A DNA stretch of 6,074 bases, taken from contig JBGQHM010000408.1 of assembly GCA_041497995.1 (NCBI GenBank), forward strand, positions 1 to 6,074, given 5' to 3'. Positions 1 through 5,148 of this stretch are shown here, one piece after another. Source of the DNA: DATKMS01 sp041497995 (lineage in GTDB: Bacteria > Desulfobacterota > Binatia > HRBIN30). The translations under genes and the position numbers were made by a program. Under the pieces are notes generated by a model, which was not told where the DNA came from, made no database searches, and saw nothing but the letters and a program-made list of their open reading frames with translations. Within the stretch, counting starts at the first letter, position 1. Every line of letters begins with the position of its first letter.

Positions 1-1
1 C

Positions 2-106
2 CTGGGCCGGGCGATGGTCGAGAAGATGGTGGGATTGACGAGCATCAGCTTGCAGCGGACGCGCAGAAAGACGCGCGCCGCTGAAGCTCGGGCGTGTTGG
101 GCGTGA
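2..106 (+). CDS. C-terminal end of an unidentified upstream gene (partial)
   Basis: An open frame enters from the left edge and ends at a TGA at 104-106, giving about 34 residues (LGRAMVEKMVGLTSIS... ending ACWA). Among its first 25 codons nearly all end in G or C, whereas the other plus-strand frames have many A/T third positions, so this frame is the best candidate for real coding. The tail is basic (RTRRKTRAAEARA). It is too short to place in a family and I do not recognise it. It stops 12 bp before the next start codon, so the two genes may be co-transcribed. Confidence 0.4.
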   Translation: MGRAMVEKMVGLTSISLQRTRRKTRAAEARACWA

Positions 107-118
107 CCGCGCAACCCC

Positions 119-730
119 ATGAAGGACCGTGGCACGACAGCCTCGATTCGCTTCTACTTCAGCTTCCGCAGCCCTTACGCCTGGCTTGCAGCCGAGCGCC
201 TTGAGCCGGAGCTTGGGGGCCTCGGGGTGCCGATCGAGCGCATCCCGGTTTACCCAACACCCGCGCTGTTCCCCAACGACCCTGCGACGATGCCAGCCAA
301 GGTCGCCTACATCGTGCAGGACATCCGGCGTCTCGTGCGCGAGCGCGGGCTGACGGTGCGGTTTCCCTCCGCTGCGGATCCCGACTGGTCGCTCTCGCAT
401 GCTGCCTTCCTGGGCGCGCAGCAGCAGGGTGCGGGGCACACGTTCATGTTAGAGGCGTTCCGCAAGCGTTTTTGTGAGGGCCTCGACCTCGGTGACGACG
501 ACGTCATCGCCGACGCCGCCCATCGGGCTGGGCTGGATCGGGGCACCATCTTCTCCGCGGCTCATTCCGAAGAGCTGCGTGCCGAAGCGTCCGGTGGCTT
601 CCGTCTCGGCATAGAGCGCGACGGCATCTTCGGCGTTCCGAGCTTCGTCTATGCGGGCAAGCTCTACTGGGGCCAGGACCGGATGCATTTCCTGCGCGAC
701 GCGGTCGCGAGGAAGTCGACGAGGCCGTAG
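119..730 (+). CDS. 2-hydroxychromene-2-carboxylate isomerase-like protein (DsbA / kappa-GST fold)
   Basis: 203 residues, the usual length of this thioredoxin-fold family. Near the N-terminus, residues 12-23 read FYFSFRSPYAWL, the family signature; Ser18 aligns with the glutathione-activating serine of NahD-type isomerases, and there is no CxxC, so it is not a disulfide oxidoreductase. Residues 172-176 (GVPSF) hold the cis-proline loop and 184-188 (WGQDR) the conserved C-terminal motif. The all-helical insertion lies between them. Characterised members isomerise 2-hydroxychromene-2-carboxylate to trans-o-hydroxybenzylidenepyruvate in naphthalene degradation using glutathione, in the cytoplasm. 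No other aromatic-degradation gene is visible here, so the true substrate is open; many family members are only known as DsbA-family proteins. The ATG at 119 has no clear Shine-Dalgarno but is the natural start just before the conserved strand. Confidence 0.85.
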   Translation: MKDRGTTASIRFYFSFRSPYAWLAAERLEPELGGLGVPIERIPVYPTPALFPNDPATMPAKVAYIVQDIRRLVRERGLTVRFPSAADPDWSLSHAAFLGAQQQGAGHTFMLEAFRKRFCEGLDLGDDDVIADAAHRAGLDRGTIFSAAHSEELRAEASGGFRLGIERDGIFGVPSFVYAGKLYWGQDRMHFLRDAVARKSTRP

Positions 731-747
731 TCATCCACCGCTGGCAC

Positions 748-753
748 AGGGAG
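748..753 (+). promoter_or_regulatory. Ribosome binding site for the GTG-started acetyltransferase
   Basis: AGGGAG lies 6 bases before the GTG at 760. It supports that GTG as the start, since no ATG lies in frame nearby and the GNAT N-terminal strand (residues 8-19) begins soon after. Confidence 0.6.
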
Positions 754-759
754 CCCAGA

Positions 760-1281
760 GTGTCCTTTGACTATCACCCGGTTCTGAAGGGCGACCTCGT
801 CGAGCTCAGGCGGCTGCGCTCCGAAGACTACGATGACCTCTACGCCGTCGCTGCCGATCGGCTCATTTGGGAACAGCATCCAGACAGGAATCGCCATGAA
901 GCAGGGCGCTTCCAGGAATTCTTTCGCGAGGCCTTGGCGTCCGGTGGTGCTTTGATTGCCATTGATGCCAAGACTCAGCGGGTGATTGGGTCTTCGCGCT
1001 TCCATGGCTATGACGAGCGAAGGAGCGAAGTCGAGATCGGCTGGTCATTCTTGGGCAGGTCTTACTGGGGCGGCATGTACAACGGGCAGATGAAGGAGCT
1101 CATGTTGCGGCATGCCTTCCGATTTGTGAGCTGCGTCGTCTTTCTTGTTGGCCCACAGAACCTACGCTCGCAGCGGGCCGTGGAAAAGATCGGCGGCGTT
1201 CGCGTCGGATCGAGGCCTGACGCGGAGGGCCGAGACAGTTACATCTACCAAATCACCGCCTCAGCCTTCGCAGAACGATGA
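760..1281 (+). CDS. GNAT acetyltransferase, RimJ/RimL type
   Basis: 173 residues starting at GTG, 29 bp after the isomerase gene. The order of elements is that of RimJ/RimL-like GNAT enzymes: N-terminal strand ending VELRRLRSEDYDDL (14-27), a central strand RVIGSSRF (74-81), EIGWSFLGRSYWGG (92-105) leading into the acetyl-CoA pyrophosphate loop and helix, and the late N-x-x-S...AVEKIGG motif (134-146) that typically packs against CoA. Such enzymes transfer acetyl from acetyl-CoA to an amine, either a protein N-terminus or a small molecule; the acceptor cannot be read here. The loop sequence after YWGG is less canonical (MYNGQM where a G-x-G/A step is usual), but the aligned surroundings are good. 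Same strand and close spacing suggest co-transcription with the isomerase. It ends 19 bp from the convergent cysteine-cluster gene, with no terminator hairpin visible between them. Confidence 0.85.
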   Translation: MSFDYHPVLKGDLVELRRLRSEDYDDLYAVAADRLIWEQHPDRNRHEAGRFQEFFREALASGGALIAIDAKTQRVIGSSRFHGYDERRSEVEIGWSFLGRSYWGGMYNGQMKELMLRHAFRFVSCVVFLVGPQNLRSQRAVEKIGGVRVGSRPDAEGRDSYIYQITASAFAER

Positions 1282-1300
1282 CGGGTGACGCTAGAAAGAC

Positions 1301-2020
1301 CTACGCGATGTCAGGCTCTCTCGGACCACTCGCCTCGAACTGCCTCATTTTCTCGATGACTGCTTCGGCGACTTCGAGATCTGTCAGTGCCAGGCCACGG
1401 CTGTCAGACGCGTCTGAGTAGTCGACGAGCACCTCGTAGACTTTGATCGCAAGAATTCCCAGCTGGGCCGGGTTGCTCGGCACGAACCCGTCGGGGAAGC
1501 AATCAGCATGCTCTCGTAGGAACGTCGCGGCCGCTCGTACCGCGACATGCTCTTTGCGGTCGCCCTCGGCGGGGTAACTGAATTTCCAACGACGTATGCG
1601 CAGATTGATCAGTTCCTTGTCGTCGTCCCCTGCCTCGATGCCGGCCGCGGGAAAGACGCGACAATCGTAGCTGCGGCAGGTTTGTGGCCGATGCTCGTAG
1701 ATCGAACACTTGCCGTCTACCAGCATCGGACAGCCTCCTTGCTCGTCGTACCCCAACAGCACATGGCCTTTGGGCAGCCCGGGCGCCGGGAACAAGAGCT
1801 CCTTCGGTATCCGGCTCAGGGTTTGGGATTCTCCTGGTCCGATGTGGATGAAGTACGACGACGTACAACAGGCGATGCAGTCGCCGCATGGCACGTCGGC
1901 GGTGCCCTTTTCCCGTTGCGCGCTCCGCGTGCGACGGAGCCAAGAAGAGAATCCCCCAGCGGGCAGATCCTGTCGCTCAGTGACATCTTCGACGGCGGGC
2001 AACTTTGTACCGTCGCTCAT
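1301..2020 (-). CDS. YkgJ-like cysteine-cluster (zinc/iron-chelating) protein
   Basis: 239 residues on the minus strand. The cysteine pattern is diagnostic: Cys45, Cys48, Cys51 and Cys52 form a CxxCxxCC cluster (PCGDCIACC), followed by GGCPML (Cys97), Cys105 in GKCSIYEHRP and Cys115/Cys120 in QTCRSYDC. This CPxL...C-x-IYexRPxxCRxxxC series defines the YkgJ/Fli-B-type family, predicted to bind zinc or an iron-sulfur cluster. The biochemical role of the family is unknown; some relatives are linked to protein-lysine methylation in flagellin. The N-terminal ~40 residues are charged and look unstructured, and the C-terminal ~90 residues carry a helical region of no recognised family. Start ATG has no strong Shine-Dalgarno. 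It lies downstream of the minus-strand GNAT gene with an 86-bp gap, so joint transcription is possible but not shown. Confidence 0.85.
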   Translation of the reverse strand: MSDGTKLPAVEDVTERQDLPAGGFSSWLRRTRSAQREKGTADVPCGDCIACCTSSYFIHIGPGESQTLSRIPKELLFPAPGLPKGHVLLGYDEQGGCPMLVDGKCSIYEHRPQTCRSYDCRVFPAAGIEAGDDDKELINLRIRRWKFSYPAEGDRKEHVAVRAAATFLREHADCFPDGFVPSNPAQLGILAIKVYEVLVDYSDASDSRGLALTDLEVAEAVIEKMRQFEASGPREPDIA

Positions 2021-2106
2021 GACTGCTGGCAGGGTATTTCAAAACTTATTGGAAATCTGCTCATCGCCGGCGATCCCGACTTCCACTAGCGCGAGTTGGA
2101 CAGCAC
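2021..2106. other. 86-bp spacer with AT-rich patch and a 12-bp perfect palindrome
   Basis: This gap separates two minus-strand genes. It contains an AT-rich patch near 2036-2058, including the weak inverted pair ATTTC/GAAAT, and the perfect palindrome ATCGCCGGCGAT at 2063-2074. Either could be a promoter or operator part for the cysteine-cluster gene, but no well-spaced -35/-10 pair is visible and a 12-bp GC-rich palindrome can arise by chance. Confidence 0.25.
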
Positions 2107-2565
2107 TCACAGCGGACGCGACCAGCGCGCCCGATTCAATCGCACGAAGCCTTCGCGTTCGTACAGCCCTTCCACCCGGCGGTGCGATGCTTCGACTTCC
2201 AGATCCATCACGACGGCGCCGCTGTCCGCCGCGACGCGGTAGGCAGCCTGCAGCAGCATCGTGCCGATGCCGCGATCGCGACGCGCCGGCTCGACGTACA
2301 GCTCGTCGAGCCACACGGCGCGGCCGCCGTACTCGTACGTCCAGATGAATGACAGCGCCGCCAGGCCGATGGCTTTGCCCTCGAACGTGGCGATCAGCAG
2401 GCGGCCCAACTCAGGCTGGTGCAACACGCCATCGATGGCGCGGGCGGCCCCCGCGTCGCTGAGCGGGATCTCGTGCTCACGCAGCTGCGCCAGCAAGAGC
2501 GCGATCAGCGCCTCACGGTCCGCAGCGGTTGCCACGCGGATCTGTACGTCGGCATCGGATGACAT
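2107..2565 (-). CDS. GNAT N-acetyltransferase
   Basis: 152 residues, the typical size of a single-domain GNAT enzyme. Residues 8-30 (QIRVATAADREALIALLLAQL) form the first strand and helix; WLDELYVEPARRDRGIG (85-101) gives strand 4 and the R-x-x-G-x-G acetyl-CoA pyrophosphate loop, followed by the TMLLQAAYRVA helix. Residues 117-123 (AVVMDLE) are strand 5, and LYEREGF (134-140) is the classic tyrosine-containing motif in which Tyr often acts as the general acid. It is not closely similar to the plus-strand acetyltransferase at 760-1281, which is of RimJ/RimL type. The acceptor substrate cannot be inferred. It is transcribed divergently from the amidohydrolase across a 90-bp spacer. Confidence 0.9.
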   Translation of the reverse strand: MSSDADVQIRVATAADREALIALLLAQLREHEIPLSDAGAARAIDGVLHQPELGRLLIATFEGKAIGLAALSFIWTYEYGGRAVWLDELYVEPARRDRGIGTMLLQAAYRVAADSGAVVMDLEVEASHRRVEGLYEREGFVRLNRARWSRPL

Positions 2566-2655
2566 GGTTGGCTTAGATGCCGGCGAGGGCCGGCTCGTCT
2601 CACCCTTCCCATCTAGGCGCGCGTTTGTGATAGGTCAATTGTGCAGGAGGCCCGC
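2566..2655. promoter_or_regulatory. Divergent intergenic region, presumed promoters
   Basis: This 90-bp spacer separates the minus-strand GNAT start from the plus-strand amidohydrolase start, so it must carry promoter function for at least one of them unless they are read through. A short inverted repeat GCCGGC-GAGG-GCCGGC lies at 2579-2594, close to the GNAT start. No convincing sigma-70 -35/-10 pair could be assigned by eye. Confidence 0.35.
2645..2650 (+). promoter_or_regulatory. Shine-Dalgarno fixing the amidohydrolase start
   Basis: A perfect AGGAGG lies 5 bases before the ATG at 2656. It sits inside the reading frame that could otherwise start at the GTG at 2641, so it argues for 2656 as the true start. 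Confidence 0.8.
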
Positions 2656-3771
2656 ATGGCACGCACAATCATCTCAGCCGATTCGCACATCACCGAGCCG
2701 CCGGACACGTATATCGACCGCATCGACCCGAAGTTCCGCGATCGCGCCCCGCATCTTGTCCACCAGGACGGCATGGGGGACATGTTCGTCATCCCGGGCA
2801 TGCGGCAACCGATCCCGATGGGGTTGGTCGCTGCGGCGGGCAAGCGGCCGGAGGACATCTCGCTCAAAGGCACGTTCGCCGAGTGGCACCGCGGCGGCTG
2901 GGATCCGGAGGCTCGCTTGCTGGATCAGGACCGCGACGGCGTCCACGGCGAGATCATCTATCCCACGGTCGGCATGCCCCTGTGCAATCACGAGGATCTC
3001 GATTTCAAGAAGGCGTGCATGGACGCCTACAACCTGTGGATCGCGGAGTATTGCAGCGGGCACCGTGACCGGCTGTTCGGCGTCGGACAAACGGCGATGC
3101 GCACGCCGCAGGACGGCATCGAAGATCTGCGCCGCATCAAAGAGCTGGGCCTGCGCGGCGTGATGCTGCCCGGGCATCCCGGACAGGCCGACTACGACAG
3201 CCCGATCTACGACGACTTCTACGAAGCGGCAATCGATTTGCAGCTGCCGCTGTCCTTCCACATTCTGACCAGCAAGAACCCGTCGGGCGTGCGCGGCCCG
3301 GTCCTCAACTTCGCGGTATCGATCATTCGCGCCAACCAGGACATCATGGGGATGTTCATCTACAGCGGCGTCTTCGATCGGCACCCGAAGCTGAAAATCA
3401 TCTGCGTCGAAGCCGACGCCGGCTGGGTGCCGCACTACATGTACCGGATGGACCACTACTACACGCGCCACCGCCACTCGATGAAAGCTACGCCGCTGCA
3501 GCGGCTGCCAAGCGAGTATTTCAAGGAGCACATCTACGTCACGTTCCAAGACGACTGGGTAGCGTTCCGCATGCTCGACATGGTCAACCCGGCGCGCCTG
3601 ATGTGGGCCAACGACTTCCCGCACAGCGACTCGACGTGGCCATGGTCGCAAGACGTCCTGCGTGAGCAGACCGCGCATCTGACGGAGGAACAGAAGGATC
3701 TCATCCTGCACGACAATGTGGCCGAACTCTATGGCCTGGGTGTGGGGGGTCGGGTGTCGGGTGTGGGGTGA
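2656..3771 (+). CDS. Amidohydrolase family protein (ACMSD-like, amidohydrolase 2)
   Basis: 371 residues. The N-terminus has the metal-binding D-x-H (SADSHITEP, Asp9 and His11). Other expected ligands or active-site residues of this TIM-barrel family are His202 (LSFHI), His243 region (DRHPKLK, 241-247) and Asp320 in WANDFPHSD (317-325). The family includes ACMSD, decarboxylases such as gamma-resorcylate decarboxylase, and hydrolases; it binds one divalent metal and acts in the cytoplasm. The substrate cannot be read. The conserved domain ends at HDNVAELYGL (residue 361), where relatives also end; the last ten residues (GVGGRVSGVG) and the TGA are encoded by the left heptamer arm of the inserted cassette, so the native C-terminus appears to have been replaced. 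Start chosen at 2656 by its perfect AGGAGG rather than GTG 2641. It leads a same-strand run with two thioesterases and a permease. Confidence 0.9.
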   Translation: MARTIISADSHITEPPDTYIDRIDPKFRDRAPHLVHQDGMGDMFVIPGMRQPIPMGLVAAAGKRPEDISLKGTFAEWHRGGWDPEARLLDQDRDGVHGEIIYPTVGMPLCNHEDLDFKKACMDAYNLWIAEYCSGHRDRLFGVGQTAMRTPQDGIEDLRRIKELGLRGVMLPGHPGQADYDSPIYDDFYEAAIDLQLPLSFHILTSKNPSGVRGPVLNFAVSIIRANQDIMGMFIYSGVFDRHPKLKIICVEADAGWVPHYMYRMDHYYTRHRHSMKATPLQRLPSEYFKEHIYVTFQDDWVAFRMLDMVNPARLMWANDFPHSDSTWPWSQDVLREQTAHLTEEQKDLILHDNVAELYGLGVGGRVSGVG

Positions 3772-3772
3772 A
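3738..3772 (+). repeat. Left inverted arm: five tandem GGGTGT-type heptamers
   Basis: Read in register, the arm is GGGTGTG, GGGGGTC, GGGTGTC, GGGTGTG, GGGTGAA. Positions 3738-3769 match the reverse complement of 4165-4196 at 29 of 32 bases, with mismatches only at the seventh base of units 1, 3 and 4. It has five runs of three or more G separated by 2-4 bases, which meets the standard G-quadruplex pattern on the coding strand. It encodes the amidohydrolase tail and stop codon. Confidence 0.85.
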
Positions 3773-3805
3773 CAAGAAAATCCTCGACACACTCCACCTT
3801 CTCCG

Positions 3806-4165
3806 ATGGCGCTCCAATCTTACCGGGACTTGCGCGTTTGGAAGGAGGCGATGGGCCTCGCGGAGAACTGTTACGAGCAAACGCGACGCTTTCCGAAGGA
3901 CGAATTGTTCGGACTGACGAGTCAGATCCGGCGAGCCGCGAGTTCGGTTCCAGCAAACATCGCGGAAGGGTACGGTCGCGCCAGTCGCAAGGAGTACGTC
4001 CAGTTCCTCTGCGTCGCGCAGGGCAGTCTGAAGGAGCTGGAGACCCACTGCCTACTGGGCGCGCGCGTACGCTGTTGCGCAGAGAGTGACGTCGAGGCGA
4101 TCTTGGAGCGGGCGGAGGTGATCGGCAAAATGATTCGTGCACTCATTGCAAGAATTCGATCATGA
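3806..4165 (+). CDS. Four helix bundle protein (23S rRNA intervening-sequence / S23 family)
   Basis: 119 residues, the normal length. Recognised by the family's hallmark stretches: YRDLRVWKEAM (6-16), FPKDELFGLTSQIRRAASSVPANIAEG (29-55), GRASRKEYVQFL (57-68) and GSLKELETH (73-81). These form an antiparallel four-helix bundle that assembles as a pentamer in solved members; the Avd protein of diversity-generating retroelements has the same fold. A nucleic-acid-binding role is suspected from its basic surface, but the function of the stand-alone proteins is not established. Start ATG at 3806 places the conserved motif at residue 6; the frame stays open upstream through the left arm to 3716, but that extension is repeat-derived and unlike the family. 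No clear Shine-Dalgarno. The TGA stop abuts the right arm. No reverse transcriptase or rRNA is near, so neither a DGR nor an rRNA insertion explains it here. Confidence 0.92.
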   Translation: MALQSYRDLRVWKEAMGLAENCYEQTRRFPKDELFGLTSQIRRAASSVPANIAEGYGRASRKEYVQFLCVAQGSLKELETHCLLGARVRCCAESDVEAILERAEVIGKMIRALIARIRS

Positions 4166-4196
4166 CCCGACACCCCACACCCGACCCCCAACACCC
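4163..4196 (-). repeat. Right inverted arm: heptamers on the minus strand
   Basis: Read on the minus strand from 4196, the arm is GGGTGTT, GGGGGTC, GGGTGTG, GGGTGTC, GGGTCA. It is the partner of the left arm and carries the variant unit GGGGGTC at the same second position. Its inner end overlaps the TGA stop of the four-helix-bundle gene, and its plus strand encodes the Pro/His-rich stretch TRHPTPDPQHPT if translation of the next gene starts at 4162. Confidence 0.85.
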
Positions 4197-4242
4197 CACT
4201 CAGTACGCACTTGGATCCCTCTTCGGGCCCGGCCGCGAGGAC

Positions 4243-4698
4243 ATGACCAGCTACACGCCGCATGCGCAGTACCTCGGCATGAAGGTCGTCGAGACGGGGC
4301 CGGGCCTTGCGGTTCTGACGTTGCCGTATCGCGAAGAGATCATCGGCGATCCGGTGCGCAAGGTCGTCTTCGGTGGAGCGATCACCACGCTGCTCGATCA
4401 CGCCTCCGGGCTAGCCGTGGCGTGCGCCCTCGATACGCTGCGGGCGATCGCCACGGTCGACCTGCGCGTTGACTATCTGCGCGCGGCGGCGCCGGGACTC
4501 GACCTGTACGCGCGGGTCGAGTGCTACAAGGTGACGCGCAACATCGCCTTTGTGCGCGGCATTGCCTACGAGCGCGGTCCCGACGACCCGTTCGCGAGCT
4601 GCGTCGGCACGATGATGGTGGGCGCAAACCGCACGAGCAGCTCATTCGAGCGCCTGATGCGCGGGGGCGTGCCTGCCGACGAAGAGGAGTCGTCGTGA
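4243..4698 (+). CDS. PaaI-type hotdog-fold thioesterase (first of a tandem pair)
   Basis: 151 residues from ATG 4243. A single hotdog domain: strand REEIIGDP (30-37), then VVFGGAITTLLDHASGLAVA (41-60), the central helix in which Asp52 matches the catalytic acid of PaaI-type enzymes. The usual HGG is FGG here (Phe43). TVDLRVDYLRAA (71-82) is the conserved D-x-x-V-x-Y/F strand motif. Such enzymes hydrolyse acyl-CoA thioesters as tetramers or dimers of dimers in the cytoplasm; substrate unknown. An in-frame ATG at 4162, overlapping the upstream stop as ATGA, would add 27 residues, but the first dozen or so are encoded by the repeat arm and the rest are not domain-like, so 4243 is preferred; GAGG at 4237-4240 is only 2 bases from it, a poor spacing. 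The C-terminal ~25 residues after the domain are low complexity. Confidence 0.85.
   Translation: MTSYTPHAQYLGMKVVETGPGLAVLTLPYREEIIGDPVRKVVFGGAITTLLDHASGLAVACALDTLRAIATVDLRVDYLRAAAPGLDLYARVECYKVTRNIAFVRGIAYERGPDDPFASCVGTMMVGANRTSSSFERLMRGGVPADEEESS
4684..4689 (+). promoter_or_regulatory. Ribosome binding site for the second thioesterase
   Basis: GAGGAG sits 5 bases before the GTG at 4695. It fixes the start of the second thioesterase, whose frame is otherwise open upstream to 4521 inside the first gene, and points to translational coupling. Confidence 0.75.
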
Positions 4699-5081
4699 GG
4701 AACGTGCTCGATGCGATTCCCTATGCCCGCTTTCTTGGTGTTGATGTCGAGCGCACCGGCGCGGGGGCACTCGAGTGCGTCTTGCCGTTCCGCCAGGAAA
4801 TCATCGGCAACCCGATGCTCCCGGCGATCCACGGCGGGGTCCTCGGTGCGTTCCTCGAGCTGACCGCAATTCTGCGCCTGATCGACGAGAGCGGCACCGA
4901 CCACGTTCCCAAACCGATCAACTTCGCGATCGACTACCTGCGTTCCGCCGGCCCGAACACCACGCGCGCCCGCGCCGACATCTTCAAGCTCGGGCGCCGC
5001 GTCGCCGTCGTCCATGTTGTCGCGTGGCAAGACGATCCGGCGCGGCCGGTGGCCTCGGGCAACGGAAAGTTTCTGCTGTAG
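4695..5081 (+). CDS. PaaI-type hotdog-fold thioesterase (second of a tandem pair)
   Basis: 128 residues, one hotdog domain. FRQEIIGNP (32-40) parallels EEIIGDP of the first copy; AIHGGVLGAFLELTAIL (44-60) carries the canonical His46-Gly-Gly, with Glu55 at the position where the first copy has Asp; INFAIDYLRSAGP (75-87) is the conserved strand. The protein ends right after the last domain strand (GNGKFLL), as in compact PaaI-like enzymes. The GTG start overlaps the upstream TGA as GTGA and is preceded by GAGGAG, so the two are translationally coupled. The shared EIIG(D/N)P and V/I-D-YLR motifs suggest an old duplication. Inferred role: acyl-CoA hydrolysis, possibly as a heteromer with its neighbour. 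Confidence 0.88.
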   Translation: MRNVLDAIPYARFLGVDVERTGAGALECVLPFRQEIIGNPMLPAIHGGVLGAFLELTAILRLIDESGTDHVPKPINFAIDYLRSAGPNTTRARADIFKLGRRVAVVHVVAWQDDPARPVASGNGKFLL

Positions 5082-5148
5082 CGGCAGCCGGCGTTGCACT
5101 GTCCGTTTCAGTATTTGTGTTTCCACCGGGTATCCGCCGACGTCTCTG

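Larger units (their letters stand above)
3738..4196 (+). mobile_element. Putative IVS-like cassette: four-helix-bundle gene between inverted heptamer arms
   Basis: The unit is 459 bp: a 32-bp arm, a 33-bp leader, one 119-codon gene and the inverted arm directly after its stop codon. Proteins of this family are encoded in intervening sequences inserted into 23S rRNA genes of several bacteria, where the ends pair into a stem; here the same architecture sits between protein genes. No transposase is present and I found no target-site duplication longer than 2-3 bases outside the arms. Mobility is inferred from the arms, the altered C-terminus of the upstream protein and the slightly lower third-position GC of the gene (43 of its first 60 codons end in G or C, against 50 of 60 in the amidohydrolase). 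How it moves is unknown. Confidence 0.45.

Noticed and set aside
1282..1300. Bidirectional terminator between the convergent genes
   Set aside because: The 19-bp gap shows no stem-loop and no T tract.
2579..2594. GCCGGC-GAGG-GCCGGC hairpin as a terminator or operator
   Set aside because: A 6-bp stem of a palindromic hexamer is expected often in GC-rich DNA, and it sits in a divergent promoter region where no terminator is needed; kept only as a remark on the spacer.
2674..3792. A 372-codon open frame on the minus strand opposite the amidohydrolase
   Set aside because: It mirrors the amidohydrolase frame in GC-rich DNA, has no family-like motifs, and the plus-strand protein has clear metal-site motifs and a perfect Shine-Dalgarno.
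3716..3805. N-terminal extension of the four-helix-bundle protein through the left arm
   Set aside because: The extra 30 residues are translated repeat and unlike the family, whose members start a few residues before YRDLRVW.
3738..4196. CRISPR array or diversity-generating retroelement
   Set aside because: The repeats are 7-bp units without spacers and there are only two inverted blocks. There is no reverse transcriptase or template/variable repeat pair in the window, although the small protein shares a fold with Avd.
4521..4694. Upstream extension of the second thioesterase frame to 4521
   Set aside because: The extension overlaps the first thioesterase, is not domain-like, and a GAGGAG precedes the GTG at 4695.
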